From SKVR01 sp964491395 (lineage in GTDB: Bacteria > Bacteroidota > Bacteroidia > Bacteroidales > UBA7960): a stretch of DNA of 64,000 bases. The stretch's first letter is position 1, and each line of letters begins with the position of its first letter. This document shows, piece after piece, positions 9,659 through 18,501 of this stretch. The DNA lies in assembly GCA_964491395.1 (NCBI GenBank), contig CAZBGI010000009.1:14930-78929 (forward strand), read 5' to 3'. The position numbers were made by a program, and so were the translations under genes. The notes under the pieces were generated by a model, which was given only the letters and a program-made list of their open reading frames with translations, was not told the origin of the DNA and did no database searches.

Positions 9659-9816
9659 ATATTATCGCCCCGCTGGGGCTTCGAAACTTAGGGTGCCAAA
9701 TATTCTGCAAATATTACTGCGACTCTGCCGCTAAAGAAAAAGCTGCCGTGCAGCGAAAATATTTGTAGTTGGCGAATTACCTGTTTCTCTTTGAAGCTGC
9801 AGCGCAGCGATAATAT
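9659..9816. repeat. 158-bp imperfect palindromic element
   Basis: The two ends are 27-base imperfect inverted repeats (9659-9685 and 9790-9816) sharing ATATTATCGC, GCTG and GCTTC blocks. An inner inverted pair, CAAATATT and AATATTTG, lies nearer the centre. There is no coding potential. It resembles a MITE or large REP-type hairpin. It fills most of the 303-bp gap between the glycosyltransferase and DUF4922 genes. Confidence 0.6.
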
Positions 9817-9884
9817 TAATTTTATGGTAAACAATTATTGGCCTGACAATAGTGATTTAAAATTTAAATATAAGCAACGGGACT

Positions 9885-10850
9885 ATGAACCTGACTTTTC
9901 ATGATACAGAACTGAGTTTGCAGCAGAAGGTTGATCTGCTGCAAACTCAGCAAACAAAAGAGTGGGAACTGGCAGAGAAAAACTACAAGGGCCTGGACAA
10001 AGTACAAAAGCGGGAACTTGTTTTTGATAACCGGGTTACGGTAGGTGTTCAGTTCAATCCGGAAAGGATATACTCATCTGCGGCCAAAGTAGACGCCAAA
10101 TCCATCCGCGAACGCAAATGTTTCTTATGTCTGTCCAATTTGCCGCCACAGCAAAAAGGGGTGGATTTTGGAGATGATTATGTGATACTGGTGAATCCTT
10201 TCCCGATTTTTCCGCGTCATCTGACCATCCCGCACAGAGAACATATTGATCAGCTCATCAAAGGACGCATGAACGATATGCTTGATCTGGCCCGGGAGCT
10301 TACGGATTTTGTGGTTTTCTACAATGGACCCAAATGCGGAGCTTCGGCTCCCGACCATTTTCACTTTCAGGCTGGCAACAAAGGGTTTATGCCCATCGAA
10401 AAAGAGTATCTCACCCTTAGCCGTACCATCATCAAGGGAGAAGAAAGATGCCGGGCTTCTACTTTCAGCAATTATCTTCGCCATTGCCTGATCCTGGATG
10501 GGGATGATAAAAAGATTCTCTGCCAATGGTTTGATGAACTCTATGAGTTGATGAACAATCAAATGCCTGCTGAGCCCGAACCGATGATGAATATATTGGT
10601 GAGTTTCGACCAGGGGAGATGGAAGATTTTTCTTTTCCCCCGCAAACTGCACCGACCCTGGCAATACTTTGAAGAAGGGCCAAAGCAAATTCTGCTGAGT
10701 CCCGCTTCTGTTGACTTTGGGGGGGTGCTTATCACGCCCCGCGAGGAGGACTACAAGAAGCTTTCTTATGAAGATGCAGAGGATATCTTCGGTCAAGTGA
10801 CCTGGGATGCAGATGCATTTGAAAAACTGATCTCCGATTTTAGCCATTAA
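9885..10850 (+). CDS. DUF4922 protein, HIT/GalT-like nucleotidyl-transfer fold
   Basis: 321 residues without a signal peptide. A CxxC pair (CFLCLSNLPP) near residue 79 and a histidine cluster DHFHFQAG near 157 recall the zinc site and HxHxQ catalytic motif of galactose-1-phosphate uridylyltransferase and Ap4A phosphorylase. This points to a nucleotidyl-transfer or nucleotide phosphorylase reaction, but the substrate is not known to me. The gene sits 11 bp before a double GNAT gene and near SpoIID-like and AmpG-like genes, so handling of recovered amino sugars is a reasonable guess. Confidence 0.78.
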   Translation: MNLTFHDTELSLQQKVDLLQTQQTKEWELAEKNYKGLDKVQKRELVFDNRVTVGVQFNPERIYSSAAKVDAKSIRERKCFLCLSNLPPQQKGVDFGDDYVILVNPFPIFPRHLTIPHREHIDQLIKGRMNDMLDLARELTDFVVFYNGPKCGASAPDHFHFQAGNKGFMPIEKEYLTLSRTIIKGEERCRASTFSNYLRHCLILDGDDKKILCQWFDELYELMNNQMPAEPEPMMNILVSFDQGRWKIFLFPRKLHRPWQYFEEGPKQILLSPASVDFGGVLITPREEDYKKLSYEDAEDIFGQVTWDADAFEKLISDFSH

Positions 10851-10861
10851 TACACTCTGCC

Positions 10862-11791
10862 ATGGATACCAGTAAGATTTTCATAAAAAGAGGCTGGCCT
10901 CAAGACCTGGAAAAGATGGCCCGTTTCCTGGATCGAAACTGGGAGTACGACAGCATGAATGCCGCTTTGCTGGAAGAGAAGCTTTTTATGGATCCTTTTG
11001 CCGATCCTGAGCTTTGCTTCACAGCATTTGCCGCAGACGAACCTGTGGGTTTCCTCTTTTGTGTGCGTCGCAGCATCCGTGGAGATGAGTATGGCTATGT
11101 GAAACTCATGGCGGTGGATAAAACCCATCGTCGCAACAAACTGGGCAGCCGCATGTATGAAATGGCTGAGCAATCGCTGGTGGAGAAAGGTGCGGAAATC
11201 ATCCGTTGGTACGATGTGCCGCTCAACTATTTCATGCCCGGGCTGGACCCACGCTACACCGAGGCTTTCTGCTTTGCTGAAAAGCATGGATTTCAACAGT
11301 TTGGCGAAGCCGTCAATATGCAGGTGGATTTGGATGGGATGGATTGGTCCACCCGAGGGGAAGAAGAAGCACTGCTGAAAAAAGGTGTAGAAGTACGCAG
11401 GGCAACAAAAAATGACGTTGCTGCCATCAAAGAATTACTCAGCAGCGAATGGCAATTGTGGAATCACGAGGTGGATATGGCCATGAAGGACAATCCCCCC
11501 TCGGTTCATATTGCTTTCAGGGATAAAAAGCTCAGGGCTTTCTCGGTGCACAACGGCAACAACAAAGGCACCGGCTGGTTTGGTCCTATGGGTACGCATG
11601 CCGATATGCGCGGAATGGGTGTGGGAAGTATCCTGCTCAAAAGATGCCTGAAAGATATGCACCTGCAAGGGTATCGCACTGCCACTATCCCCTGGGTAGC
11701 TCCTGTTGCCTTCTACGCGCATTATGTGAAAGCAAAAATTGAACGGGTTTTCTGGAGAATGGAAAAAAGGATGAACCCAAAAACTTCGTAA
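10862..11791 (+). CDS. GNAT family protein with two acetyltransferase domains
   Basis: 309 residues forming two consecutive GNAT-like units. The first (about 5-150) has the acetyl-CoA loop region VDKTHRRNKLGSRMYEMAE. The second (about 170-305) has ADMRGMGVGSILLKRCL, a good Q/RxxGxG/A-type site. Soluble and cytoplasmic. Start ATG is 11 bp after the DUF4922 stop, indicating co-transcription. Acceptor unknown; an amino sugar or peptide amine is suggested only by the neighbours. Confidence 0.8.
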   Translation: MDTSKIFIKRGWPQDLEKMARFLDRNWEYDSMNAALLEEKLFMDPFADPELCFTAFAADEPVGFLFCVRRSIRGDEYGYVKLMAVDKTHRRNKLGSRMYEMAEQSLVEKGAEIIRWYDVPLNYFMPGLDPRYTEAFCFAEKHGFQQFGEAVNMQVDLDGMDWSTRGEEEALLKKGVEVRRATKNDVAAIKELLSSEWQLWNHEVDMAMKDNPPSVHIAFRDKKLRAFSVHNGNNKGTGWFGPMGTHADMRGMGVGSILLKRCLKDMHLQGYRTATIPWVAPVAFYAHYVKAKIERVFWRMEKRMNPKTS

Positions 11792-11864
11792 TAACCCAAC
11801 TGCAATATTTCAGTGATTAAAAACAAAACACCCGATTGTATCACCTTTAAAACTTTGTTATACT

Positions 11865-13202
11865 ATGCAAGCTAAAATTCATGTAGGAATCATGTTTGCG
11901 CCCCGGATTAGCTTTGAACTCAATGGCGGTTTTGAACTCTCCGAAGGGGGTGAAACTATCCACGGAGAGGGATCTGTTGAGATGGCCTCCGATGGGCAAT
12001 GTTATCTTACCCTTGATAATACCACACAACCTGTTCAGCTACCCCTTTTTTTTCAACCCAAAGATGAAACAGCGGGCTTTTTTGATCTGAAAGATGTCAC
12101 CATTGGCATCAATTTTCATTGGGAACGAAAAGAAAATCAGCGTTTCAAAGGGGGGCTGAAAATCATCAAAGAAGACGGACACCTGACTGCAGTAAACATA
12201 TTGCCACTGGAAGAGTACCTGAAGAGTGTCATCAGCTCGGAAATGAGTGCCCATTCTTCAGAAGATTTGTTGAAAGCCCATGCCGTGATTTCGCGCAGCT
12301 GGCTGCTTGCTCAGATTGAGAAAGAGGAAAAGCTGAGGGCTGATAAACCTCAGGTCTCAGGGCATTTTACTGATACTGAGCACATCCGCTGGTACGATCG
12401 CGAGGATCATAAGAACTTTCACGTGTGTGCCGACGACCATTGCCAACGCTACCAGGGCATTACCAAAGCCACTACTGAAGCCGTAAACAAAGCCATTGAC
12501 GAAACCTTCGGGCAGGTGCTTACCTACAATAATGCCATTTGCGATGCCCGCTATTCCAAATGCTGCGGTGGTATCTCGGAATTATTCGAAAATGTGTGGG
12601 AACCCGTAAATCACCCCTATCTCACCAAAGTGATCGATAACGACCGCCAACCGAAGGATTTTGATACCCGGCTGGATACGGAAGAAAAAGCCCATGCCTG
12701 GATTACCGGAAGCCCGGAAGCTTTTTGCAATACCACCGACAAAGAAATCCTATCGCAGGTCTTGAATGACTATGATCAGGAAACCCATGATTTTTACCGC
12801 TGGAAGAAAGAGTTTACCCAGCAGCAGATCAAGGATCTCCTGAAAAAGCGCATTGGCGTTGAGGTAGGTGATGTGCTTGAGCTTAAGGCAGTGGAAAGAG
12901 GCGTATCGGGCAGGTTGGTAAAACTGCAAATCCGTGGAACCCAGAGAACCCTTACCATAGGAAAAGAACTGGAGATAAGAAAAGCGTTTTCCGACTCCCA
13001 CCTCTATAGTTCTGCTTTCGTAGCCGAAGCCCAAAATCTGGCAGATGGTATTCCGCAAAAGTTTATCTTTACAGGTGCCGGATGGGGACATGGTGTAGGT
13101 CTTTGCCAGATAGGTGCCGCCGTAATGGGGGCAAAAGGCTACAATTATGAAAAAATCCTTGCCCATTATTTTAAAGGGGCCCTTCTGGAGAAAAAATATT
13201 GA
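11865..13202 (+). CDS. SpoIID/LytB-domain protein without signal peptide
   Basis: 445 residues. The SpoIID core begins near residue 105 (LPLEEYLKSVISSEM) and includes AHAVISRSW, the cysteine-bearing ADDHCQRYQG near 188, ARYSKCCGG near 228 and, at the C terminus, GAGWGHGVGLCQIGA. SpoIID proteins are lytic transglycosylases or amidase enhancers acting on glycan strands outside the membrane. Here the N terminus (MQAKIHVGIMFAPRISF) shows no signal peptide or transmembrane anchor. Either it works in the cytoplasm on imported muropeptides, or it is exported another way. It follows the GNAT gene by 73 bp. Confidence 0.85.
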   Translation: MQAKIHVGIMFAPRISFELNGGFELSEGGETIHGEGSVEMASDGQCYLTLDNTTQPVQLPLFFQPKDETAGFFDLKDVTIGINFHWERKENQRFKGGLKIIKEDGHLTAVNILPLEEYLKSVISSEMSAHSSEDLLKAHAVISRSWLLAQIEKEEKLRADKPQVSGHFTDTEHIRWYDREDHKNFHVCADDHCQRYQGITKATTEAVNKAIDETFGQVLTYNNAICDARYSKCCGGISELFENVWEPVNHPYLTKVIDNDRQPKDFDTRLDTEEKAHAWITGSPEAFCNTTDKEILSQVLNDYDQETHDFYRWKKEFTQQQIKDLLKKRIGVEVGDVLELKAVERGVSGRLVKLQIRGTQRTLTIGKELEIRKAFSDSHLYSSAFVAEAQNLADGIPQKFIFTGAGWGHGVGLCQIGAAVMGAKGYNYEKILAHYFKGALLEKKY

Positions 13203-13280
13203 GGAATCATTAATAATCAAGGTACTATTGCTAATTTTAGTGGATAAGATTATGTTTTGATAATAAATTAGATGCAGTTC

Positions 13281-13360
13281 GACAGTAGACGGAAGACGGA
13301 AGACGGAAGACGGAAGACGGAAGAGAATCCACTTCGGTCTTCTGTCTCCGGTCTTCTGTC
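13281..13360. repeat. GACGGAA tandem repeat with inverted copy
   Basis: Five perfect GACGGAA heptamers occupy 13288-13322, followed at 13332-13360 by CTTCGGTCTTCTGTCTCCGG-like sequence that is roughly the reverse complement of the repeat side, so a long hairpin can form. The rest of 13203-13522 shows no gene. Confidence 0.75.
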
Positions 13361-13522
13361 TATACCCATTGAATCAATGCAACTCGTATCTCTTTCCACT
13401 AAAAGTGCAGTAGAACCATAATCAATAATCAATTGTTAATTATCAACGGGTTGGGCTGTTTTCAGCTGTTTCACTAATCATGAAAAGCTGAAGGGACTAC
13501 CCGGGTAATCGTTTTACAGGAT

Positions 13523-15373
13523 ATGGAGAAAATAAAAAAGAAATCTCCCTGGAGTTGGGTACCCTCCTTATACTATGCTCAGGGAATCCCTTATGTAGTG
13601 GTAATGACGGTTTCGGTTATTATGTACAAGCGGCTGGGAGTATCTAATGCCGATATTGCGCTTTATACCAGCTGGCTTTACCTCCCCTGGGTAATAAAAC
13701 CTTTGTGGAGCCCTCTTGTTGACTTGTTTAAAACCAAACGCTGGTGGATTGTTACCATGCAGCTGCTGGTTGGAGCAGGATTGGCCGGGGTGGCATTTAC
13801 CCTGCCATTGCCTTCATTCTTCCAGTATTCCCTGGCCTTTCTGTGGTTGCTGGCTTTCAGTTCTGCCACCCATGACATTGCTGCCGATGGATTTTATATG
13901 CTTGGCCTTAAGGAGGGTCAGCAATCCTATTTTATCGGGATAAGAAGTACTTTTTACCGCTTCGCCATGATTACCGGGCAGGGATTGCTGATCATTCTGG
14001 CAGGTTTTTTTGAGATCTTTACCGGGCAGGAACCGGTAAGGTTTACCGTTACTGCCGACCCGCAGGCCCAGGAGATGAGGCCTTCCATCGATAGTGAAAA
14101 TGCCGGAAATTTTAATGAACTGACCTTTGTGCTTACTGAGGAGGATGTGATGCTTTCAACGCAGCAAATCCCCAAAGAAATGGCCGACAGCCTGAAAAAC
14201 TATGCTGAAGAGCAGAACCTTGCCCATAATTTCACGCAGGAGGAAGAAGAAATTGAAGTCAGCGTGAGCTGGTGGGCACGCACGGTTTCTCAACCTTTTG
14301 GCGACTGGTTGCGTCAGCGCATCGGAAGAGAAGAGGCTGCAGATGCCAGCCTTGATGACTTTCAGGGCAACCTTGCACTGGTAGGAGTAATGCTGGAAGG
14401 ACACATGGAGGAAGGCCGTGAGGTGGTGCTGAACACCACTTTTCGTCGTGGCGACGGGAGTATTCGCCTTGAGGAAGGTGAACGTCTGGTCTTTACACCG
14501 GAAAATCAGGATGAAACCGCATGGCTGCTCATACAGCTGGACCCCAAACTGGAAACAAGAGCCATAGCACACTTTGAAGGTCGCTCCGGAAATATTCCTC
14601 TTGCCTGGACGCTTACATTTGCTATTCTGGCCATCCTGTTCCTGGGTTTCTTTATTTACCATAAAATAGCGCTGCCACGACCGGCAAACGATATGGCAAC
14701 CCTCCGTCAGGATGGCAAAGGAGTATTCTACGAATTCTTCCAGACCTTCGGTTCCTTTTTCCGGAAAGAAAATATCGGGCCCGCCCTTGCATTTCTGTTG
14801 TTGTTCCGTTTAGGCGAAGCACAAATTGTGAAAATGGCCTCTCCTTTTATGCTCGACCCGCGCGAAATCGGTGGTCTCGGGCTCACCACCGGACAGGTGG
14901 GTATAATATACGGTACCATCGGCATCCTGGCTCTCACCCTGGGTGGAATCCTGGGTGGGCTGATGGCCTCAAGGAAAGGACTTAAATTCTGGATATTTCC
15001 CATGGCCATTGCCATGAACCTTCCCAACCTGGTGTTTGTGTATCTTTCTTACAGCCAGCCGGTGAGTTTCTGGCTCATTTCAGGCTCGGTGGCCCTGGAG
15101 CAATTTGGTTATGGATTTGGTTTTACCGCCTACATGCTCTACATGATTTACTTCTCTGAAGGGAAACATAAAACAGCCCACTTTGCCATTTGTACGGGCT
15201 TGATGGCCCTGGGTATGATGCTGCCCGGTATGATTTCAGGTTGGATTCAGGAGATAATCGGCTACCAGAATTTCTTTGTCTGGGTGGTATTGTGTACCAT
15301 CCCTGGTTTCATAATCATACGATTCCTGAAAATTGACAAGACCTTTGGTATCAAAGATAAAAAGGAAGCGTAG
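13523..15373 (+). CDS. AmpG-like MFS transporter with large inserted loop domain
   Basis: 616 residues, clearly longer than usual AmpG-type permeases (roughly 400-500). N-terminal half: SLYYAQGIPYVVV, SWLYLPWVIKPLWSPLVD and ATHDIAADGF are typical of AmpG-like carriers that bring anhydro-muropeptides into the cytoplasm. After about residue 168 a polar, acidic segment of about 185 residues is inserted before a transmembrane helix near 356 (IPLAWTLTFAILAILF). The C-terminal half resumes the carrier fold (GLTTGQVGIIYGTIG). Its co-location with murQ, a MurNAc-kinase-like gene and an amidase supports muropeptide uptake. Ends with a strong terminator. Confidence 0.85.
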   Translation: MEKIKKKSPWSWVPSLYYAQGIPYVVVMTVSVIMYKRLGVSNADIALYTSWLYLPWVIKPLWSPLVDLFKTKRWWIVTMQLLVGAGLAGVAFTLPLPSFFQYSLAFLWLLAFSSATHDIAADGFYMLGLKEGQQSYFIGIRSTFYRFAMITGQGLLIILAGFFEIFTGQEPVRFTVTADPQAQEMRPSIDSENAGNFNELTFVLTEEDVMLSTQQIPKEMADSLKNYAEEQNLAHNFTQEEEEIEVSVSWWARTVSQPFGDWLRQRIGREEAADASLDDFQGNLALVGVMLEGHMEEGREVVLNTTFRRGDGSIRLEEGERLVFTPENQDETAWLLIQLDPKLETRAIAHFEGRSGNIPLAWTLTFAILAILFLGFFIYHKIALPRPANDMATLRQDGKGVFYEFFQTFGSFFRKENIGPALAFLLLFRLGEAQIVKMASPFMLDPREIGGLGLTTGQVGIIYGTIGILALTLGGILGGLMASRKGLKFWIFPMAIAMNLPNLVFVYLSYSQPVSFWLISGSVALEQFGYGFGFTAYMLYMIYFSEGKHKTAHFAICTGLMALGMMLPGMISGWIQEIIGYQNFFVWVVLCTIPGFIIIRFLKIDKTFGIKDKKEA

Positions 15374-15398
15374 CTTATTCTGTGGATAGTATTTTGTG

Positions 15399-15447
15399 CC
15401 GGCAGCTTTTTTGTGCATCACAGGGGAGCTGCCGGTTTTATTATTTT
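15399..15447 (+). terminator. Rho-independent terminator after the AmpG-like gene
   Basis: Nine-base stem CCGGCAGCT / AGCTGCCGG (15399-15407 with 15427-15435) followed by TTTTATTATTTTT. It closes the peptidoglycan-salvage transcript. Confidence 0.85.
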
Positions 15448-15534
15448 TCCTCACCTCTCTGCTGTCCCACACTGAACTTGTTATTTCGACTCCGCTTGCA
15501 CCTAAGGGCACCAATCATTAGCGAAGTTAAACTC

Positions 15535-16356
15535 CTATGGTTGGACTCTCTCGTGGTCAGCCCAGCCCTTCTCTATAAAGGCTTTTTTCGCTGCATGGTA
15601 TCCCAGATCAAAAACCTCTTTGCCACTCGACATGTTAAGCAATCCGTAATTGCCGATACCTTCGGGCTCAATGAATAAATCACAGAGTTTTCTGCGCTCC
15701 AGGGTATGACTGCGAATATTAAGTTGGAAGGTTCTTTCAGCCATTTTCTTCAGGTTGTCAATATCGCGCCGGGTTCCTAAAGGGTTTACATTTACCCCGA
15801 TGATTCGTTCGCAATTTCCCACCAGGGGCTCTACGGGAAAATTGTTGATGACTCCGGCATCACAATAATATTCATGGTCAATCTTTACCGGTGGGAACAG
15901 AATAGGAATGGAAGCAGAAGCCTTTACGGTAATCGCCAAAGGCCCTTTATCAAAGCAATGGTATTTGGCGGTATTAATGTTGACAGCAAAGACCTTCAGG
16001 GGGATTTTAAGGTCTTCATAATTTTTTGCTTTCAGGTATTTTTTCAGGGTTTTTTCAAATCCATCAAGTCTGATAAGCCCTGTTCTCGGGATGGCAAAGT
16101 CTATGTATTTGAGCAGTCGCTGCGAGGTAAGAATTTCCAGGGCTTCTTCGGGGTCTGTTCCGTCGGCATATACCGCACCTGCCACCGCACCTGCGCTTAC
16201 CCCGCAAATGATATCGGGTTTTACCCCCGTTTCATCCATGGCTTTCAACACTCCCAGATGGGCAAAACCACGGGTTCCCCCACCACTTAATACCAGTCCC
16301 GTTTTATATTTTGCGGGCTTGCGATTTTCTTTCTCTCTCTTGAAAATACTTAGCAT
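15535..16356 (-). CDS. Patatin-like phospholipase (RssA/YlbK type)
   Basis: 273 residues with the patatin set: oxyanion loop SGGGTRGFAHLG near 25-36, nucleophile GVSAGAV near 52-58, and the catalytic aspartate in YYCDAGVINNFP near 168. No signal peptide, so a cytoplasmic or membrane-associated acyl hydrolase. Substrate unknown. It starts 32 bp after the dnaG stop and is probably the second gene of that transcript. Confidence 0.88.
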   Translation of the reverse strand: MLSIFKREKENRKPAKYKTGLVLSGGGTRGFAHLGVLKAMDETGVKPDIICGVSAGAVAGAVYADGTDPEEALEILTSQRLLKYIDFAIPRTGLIRLDGFEKTLKKYLKAKNYEDLKIPLKVFAVNINTAKYHCFDKGPLAITVKASASIPILFPPVKIDHEYYCDAGVINNFPVEPLVGNCERIIGVNVNPLGTRRDIDNLKKMAERTFQLNIRSHTLERRKLCDLFIEPEGIGNYGLLNMSSGKEVFDLGYHAAKKAFIEKGWADHERVQP

Positions 16357-16388
16357 AACTGTGTTTTTTTGGGGTTGTATTTCTTTTG

Positions 16389-18344
16389 TTATTGAATAAT
16401 AATCCTGCTCAACTCTTTGGCAAGCATGGTTTTGATGCTTTCCATGTTTCTGAGAAACTCCATTTTTTCAAGCATGGTTTCGGGCTCCATTTCCTGCTTG
16501 AGCATCTGCCTGTTTTCATAAATGATTTTTTCCAGCTTCTTCAATTTGAAGGCATACAGAATTTCTATCACATTCATTTTTACATTGTCTTCTTCTTTTT
16601 TTACATAAATCTTGTGTTTGTCTTCCCACTGATTACTCAAAGTATACGGTGAGGTTAGCATATCGATGGCCATCTTGCTGATGTCAGGGTTGTGATGGGA
16701 AAAGAAATACTGTTCATCAAGCATTTTTTCCTGCTCCCTGGCACTTTTGATTTCATCGAAAACAATCTGATACAATTCAGTTTCAAATCGCAGTTCATCA
16801 TTAGTGATTTCATTGATCAGATAGTCGGCTACAGTAATTTCATACCGCACATCATGTCCTTCTTCATCCTTTTCGTCGAAAATCATTATCTGGCCGGGAT
16901 AGAGCAACAATGCCCTGATAATTTCATACTCCTGGTGTCTGAGCGAAACTCCTTTTTTGACTGCGGTATCTTCAAAGGGCGTTTGTTGGGCTACCCAGCT
17001 CTCTTCTTCCCGGGGTGTGGGTTGTTGAGATTGATTTTTAGACTTGTTCCTGCGTTGCTTGTTCACTTCCGCCATGAGCAGATTTTCGTCAACCTGCAGT
17101 AACTCGCTGCTTTTTTGCACATACAGGCTACGTGCTATGGGTTCAGGTATACCCGAAATGCTCAACGCAATTTCTTTGATGAGGCCGGCCTTTTTAATGG
17201 GATCGCTTTGTGTCTCTTTGAGCAGGAGGTGGGTTTTGAATGAGATAAAATCCTTTGCATTTTCCGTGATGAAGGCTTTTACCTCTGCCGGGCGGAAGTT
17301 GCGGGCATAGGAATCGGGATCTTCCCCATCGGGGAAAAGAACGATTTTAACATTCATCCCTTCCTCCAGAATCATGTCAATACCCCTGAAAGCTGCTTTG
17401 ATACCCGCAGGATCCCCGTCGAAAAGCAGAGTAATATTCTGGGTGTAACGCCTGATGAGTTTTATCTGGTCGGTGGTGAGGGATGTGCCCGAAGAAGCAA
17501 TCACATTTTCAATGCCTGCCTGGTGCAGGGAGATAACATCAGTATATCCCTCGGTCAGATAGCAGTTGTCTTCGCGAACAATGGCGCTTTTGGCAAAAAA
17601 CAACCCATACAGAACCTTGCTTTTGTGGTAAATTTCCGATTCTGCCGTGTTGATGTATTTAGGCTTCTTCTTGTCTTGCTTGAGGATGCGGGCACCAAAG
17701 CCCAGCACGCGGCCCGACAGGTTGTGGATAGGAAAGGTTACCCGTCCGCGAAAAGCATCGTATGTCTGATGATCTTTGGTGCGAACAAGGCTGCTTTTTT
17801 CCAGCAATTCTTTCTTGTATCCATGTTTCAGGGCCTTGGAGGTGAAATGATCCCAGGCATTCAGGCTGTACCCCAGTCCGAATTTTTTGATGATGTCAGT
17901 AGTAAAGCCCCTTTCTTTAAAATAAGTAAGGCCCACTGCTTTTCCCTCTTCGGTGTTGTGAAGGGTATCCTCAAAGTGTTTTTGGGCAAAAGCCGTAAGA
18001 TTGAAAAGACTTTCCTTTTCATCCATGGCGTCTTGCTGCTCAGGAGTGGGCTTTTCCTCATCTATCTCGATGTTGTATTTCTGTGCCAGGTATTTCAGCG
18101 CCTCGGGATAGCTGAAATGCTCGTGCTCCATGATGAAGTTGACAGCATTGCCTCCTTTGCCGCAACCAAAGCATTTAAAAATTCCTTTGGCGGGAGAAAC
18201 GGTGAAAGAAGGGGTCTTTTCGTTGTGAAAAGGACACAGCCCCAGCATGTTTACTCCTCTCCTTTTTAGGGTAACAAAATCTCCCACAACCTCCTCTATT
18301 CGGGCTGCATCAAATATCTTATCAATGGTTTCAGGTTTGATCAT
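16389..18344 (-). CDS. dnaG: DNA primase DnaG
   Basis: 651-residue primase that makes RNA primers at the replication fork. N-terminal CHC2 zinc finger: CPFHNEKTPSFTV near 38 and CFGCGKGGNAVNF near 58. The catalytic core contains FRGRVTFPIHN and a Toprim domain with LTEGYTDVISLHQAG near 260 and LLFDGDPAGIKA near 305. The C-terminal part (about 450-651) is the divergent helicase-interacting region. Full length. Start ATG at 18344 (MIKPETIDKIFDAARIEEVV) fits the family N terminus. Confidence 0.97.
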   Translation of the reverse strand: MIKPETIDKIFDAARIEEVVGDFVTLKRRGVNMLGLCPFHNEKTPSFTVSPAKGIFKCFGCGKGGNAVNFIMEHEHFSYPEALKYLAQKYNIEIDEEKPTPEQQDAMDEKESLFNLTAFAQKHFEDTLHNTEEGKAVGLTYFKERGFTTDIIKKFGLGYSLNAWDHFTSKALKHGYKKELLEKSSLVRTKDHQTYDAFRGRVTFPIHNLSGRVLGFGARILKQDKKKPKYINTAESEIYHKSKVLYGLFFAKSAIVREDNCYLTEGYTDVISLHQAGIENVIASSGTSLTTDQIKLIRRYTQNITLLFDGDPAGIKAAFRGIDMILEEGMNVKIVLFPDGEDPDSYARNFRPAEVKAFITENAKDFISFKTHLLLKETQSDPIKKAGLIKEIALSISGIPEPIARSLYVQKSSELLQVDENLLMAEVNKQRRNKSKNQSQQPTPREEESWVAQQTPFEDTAVKKGVSLRHQEYEIIRALLLYPGQIMIFDEKDEEGHDVRYEITVADYLINEITNDELRFETELYQIVFDEIKSAREQEKMLDEQYFFSHHNPDISKMAIDMLTSPYTLSNQWEDKHKIYVKKEEDNVKMNVIEILYAFKLKKLEKIIYENRQMLKQEMEPETMLEKMEFLRNMESIKTMLAKELSRIIIQ

Positions 18345-18433
18345 CTGTGGGAATTTGCTGCTAAATTACAAAAAAAACAAGGGTGTTAACGATGTGATAG
18401 TACAGCGCCTAACATTTTTGACCTATCTTTTAA

Positions 18434-18477
18434 GTTAAAAAAAAACAGCGGTTTGCAAATCATGGCTAACCGCTGTT
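18434..18477 (-). terminator. Terminator of the outer-membrane barrel gene
   Basis: Perfect 10-base stem AACAGCGGTT / AACCGCTGTT (18444-18453 with 18468-18477). On the minus strand it is followed by a long T run (the A run at 18437-18445), so it terminates the gene ending at 18502 before dnaG. Confidence 0.85.
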
Positions 18478-18501
18478 TTTATGCCTTATTGTGATAATAA
18501 T

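Noticed and set aside
17523..18269. 248-codon frame on the plus strand
   Set aside because: Antisense to dnaG.
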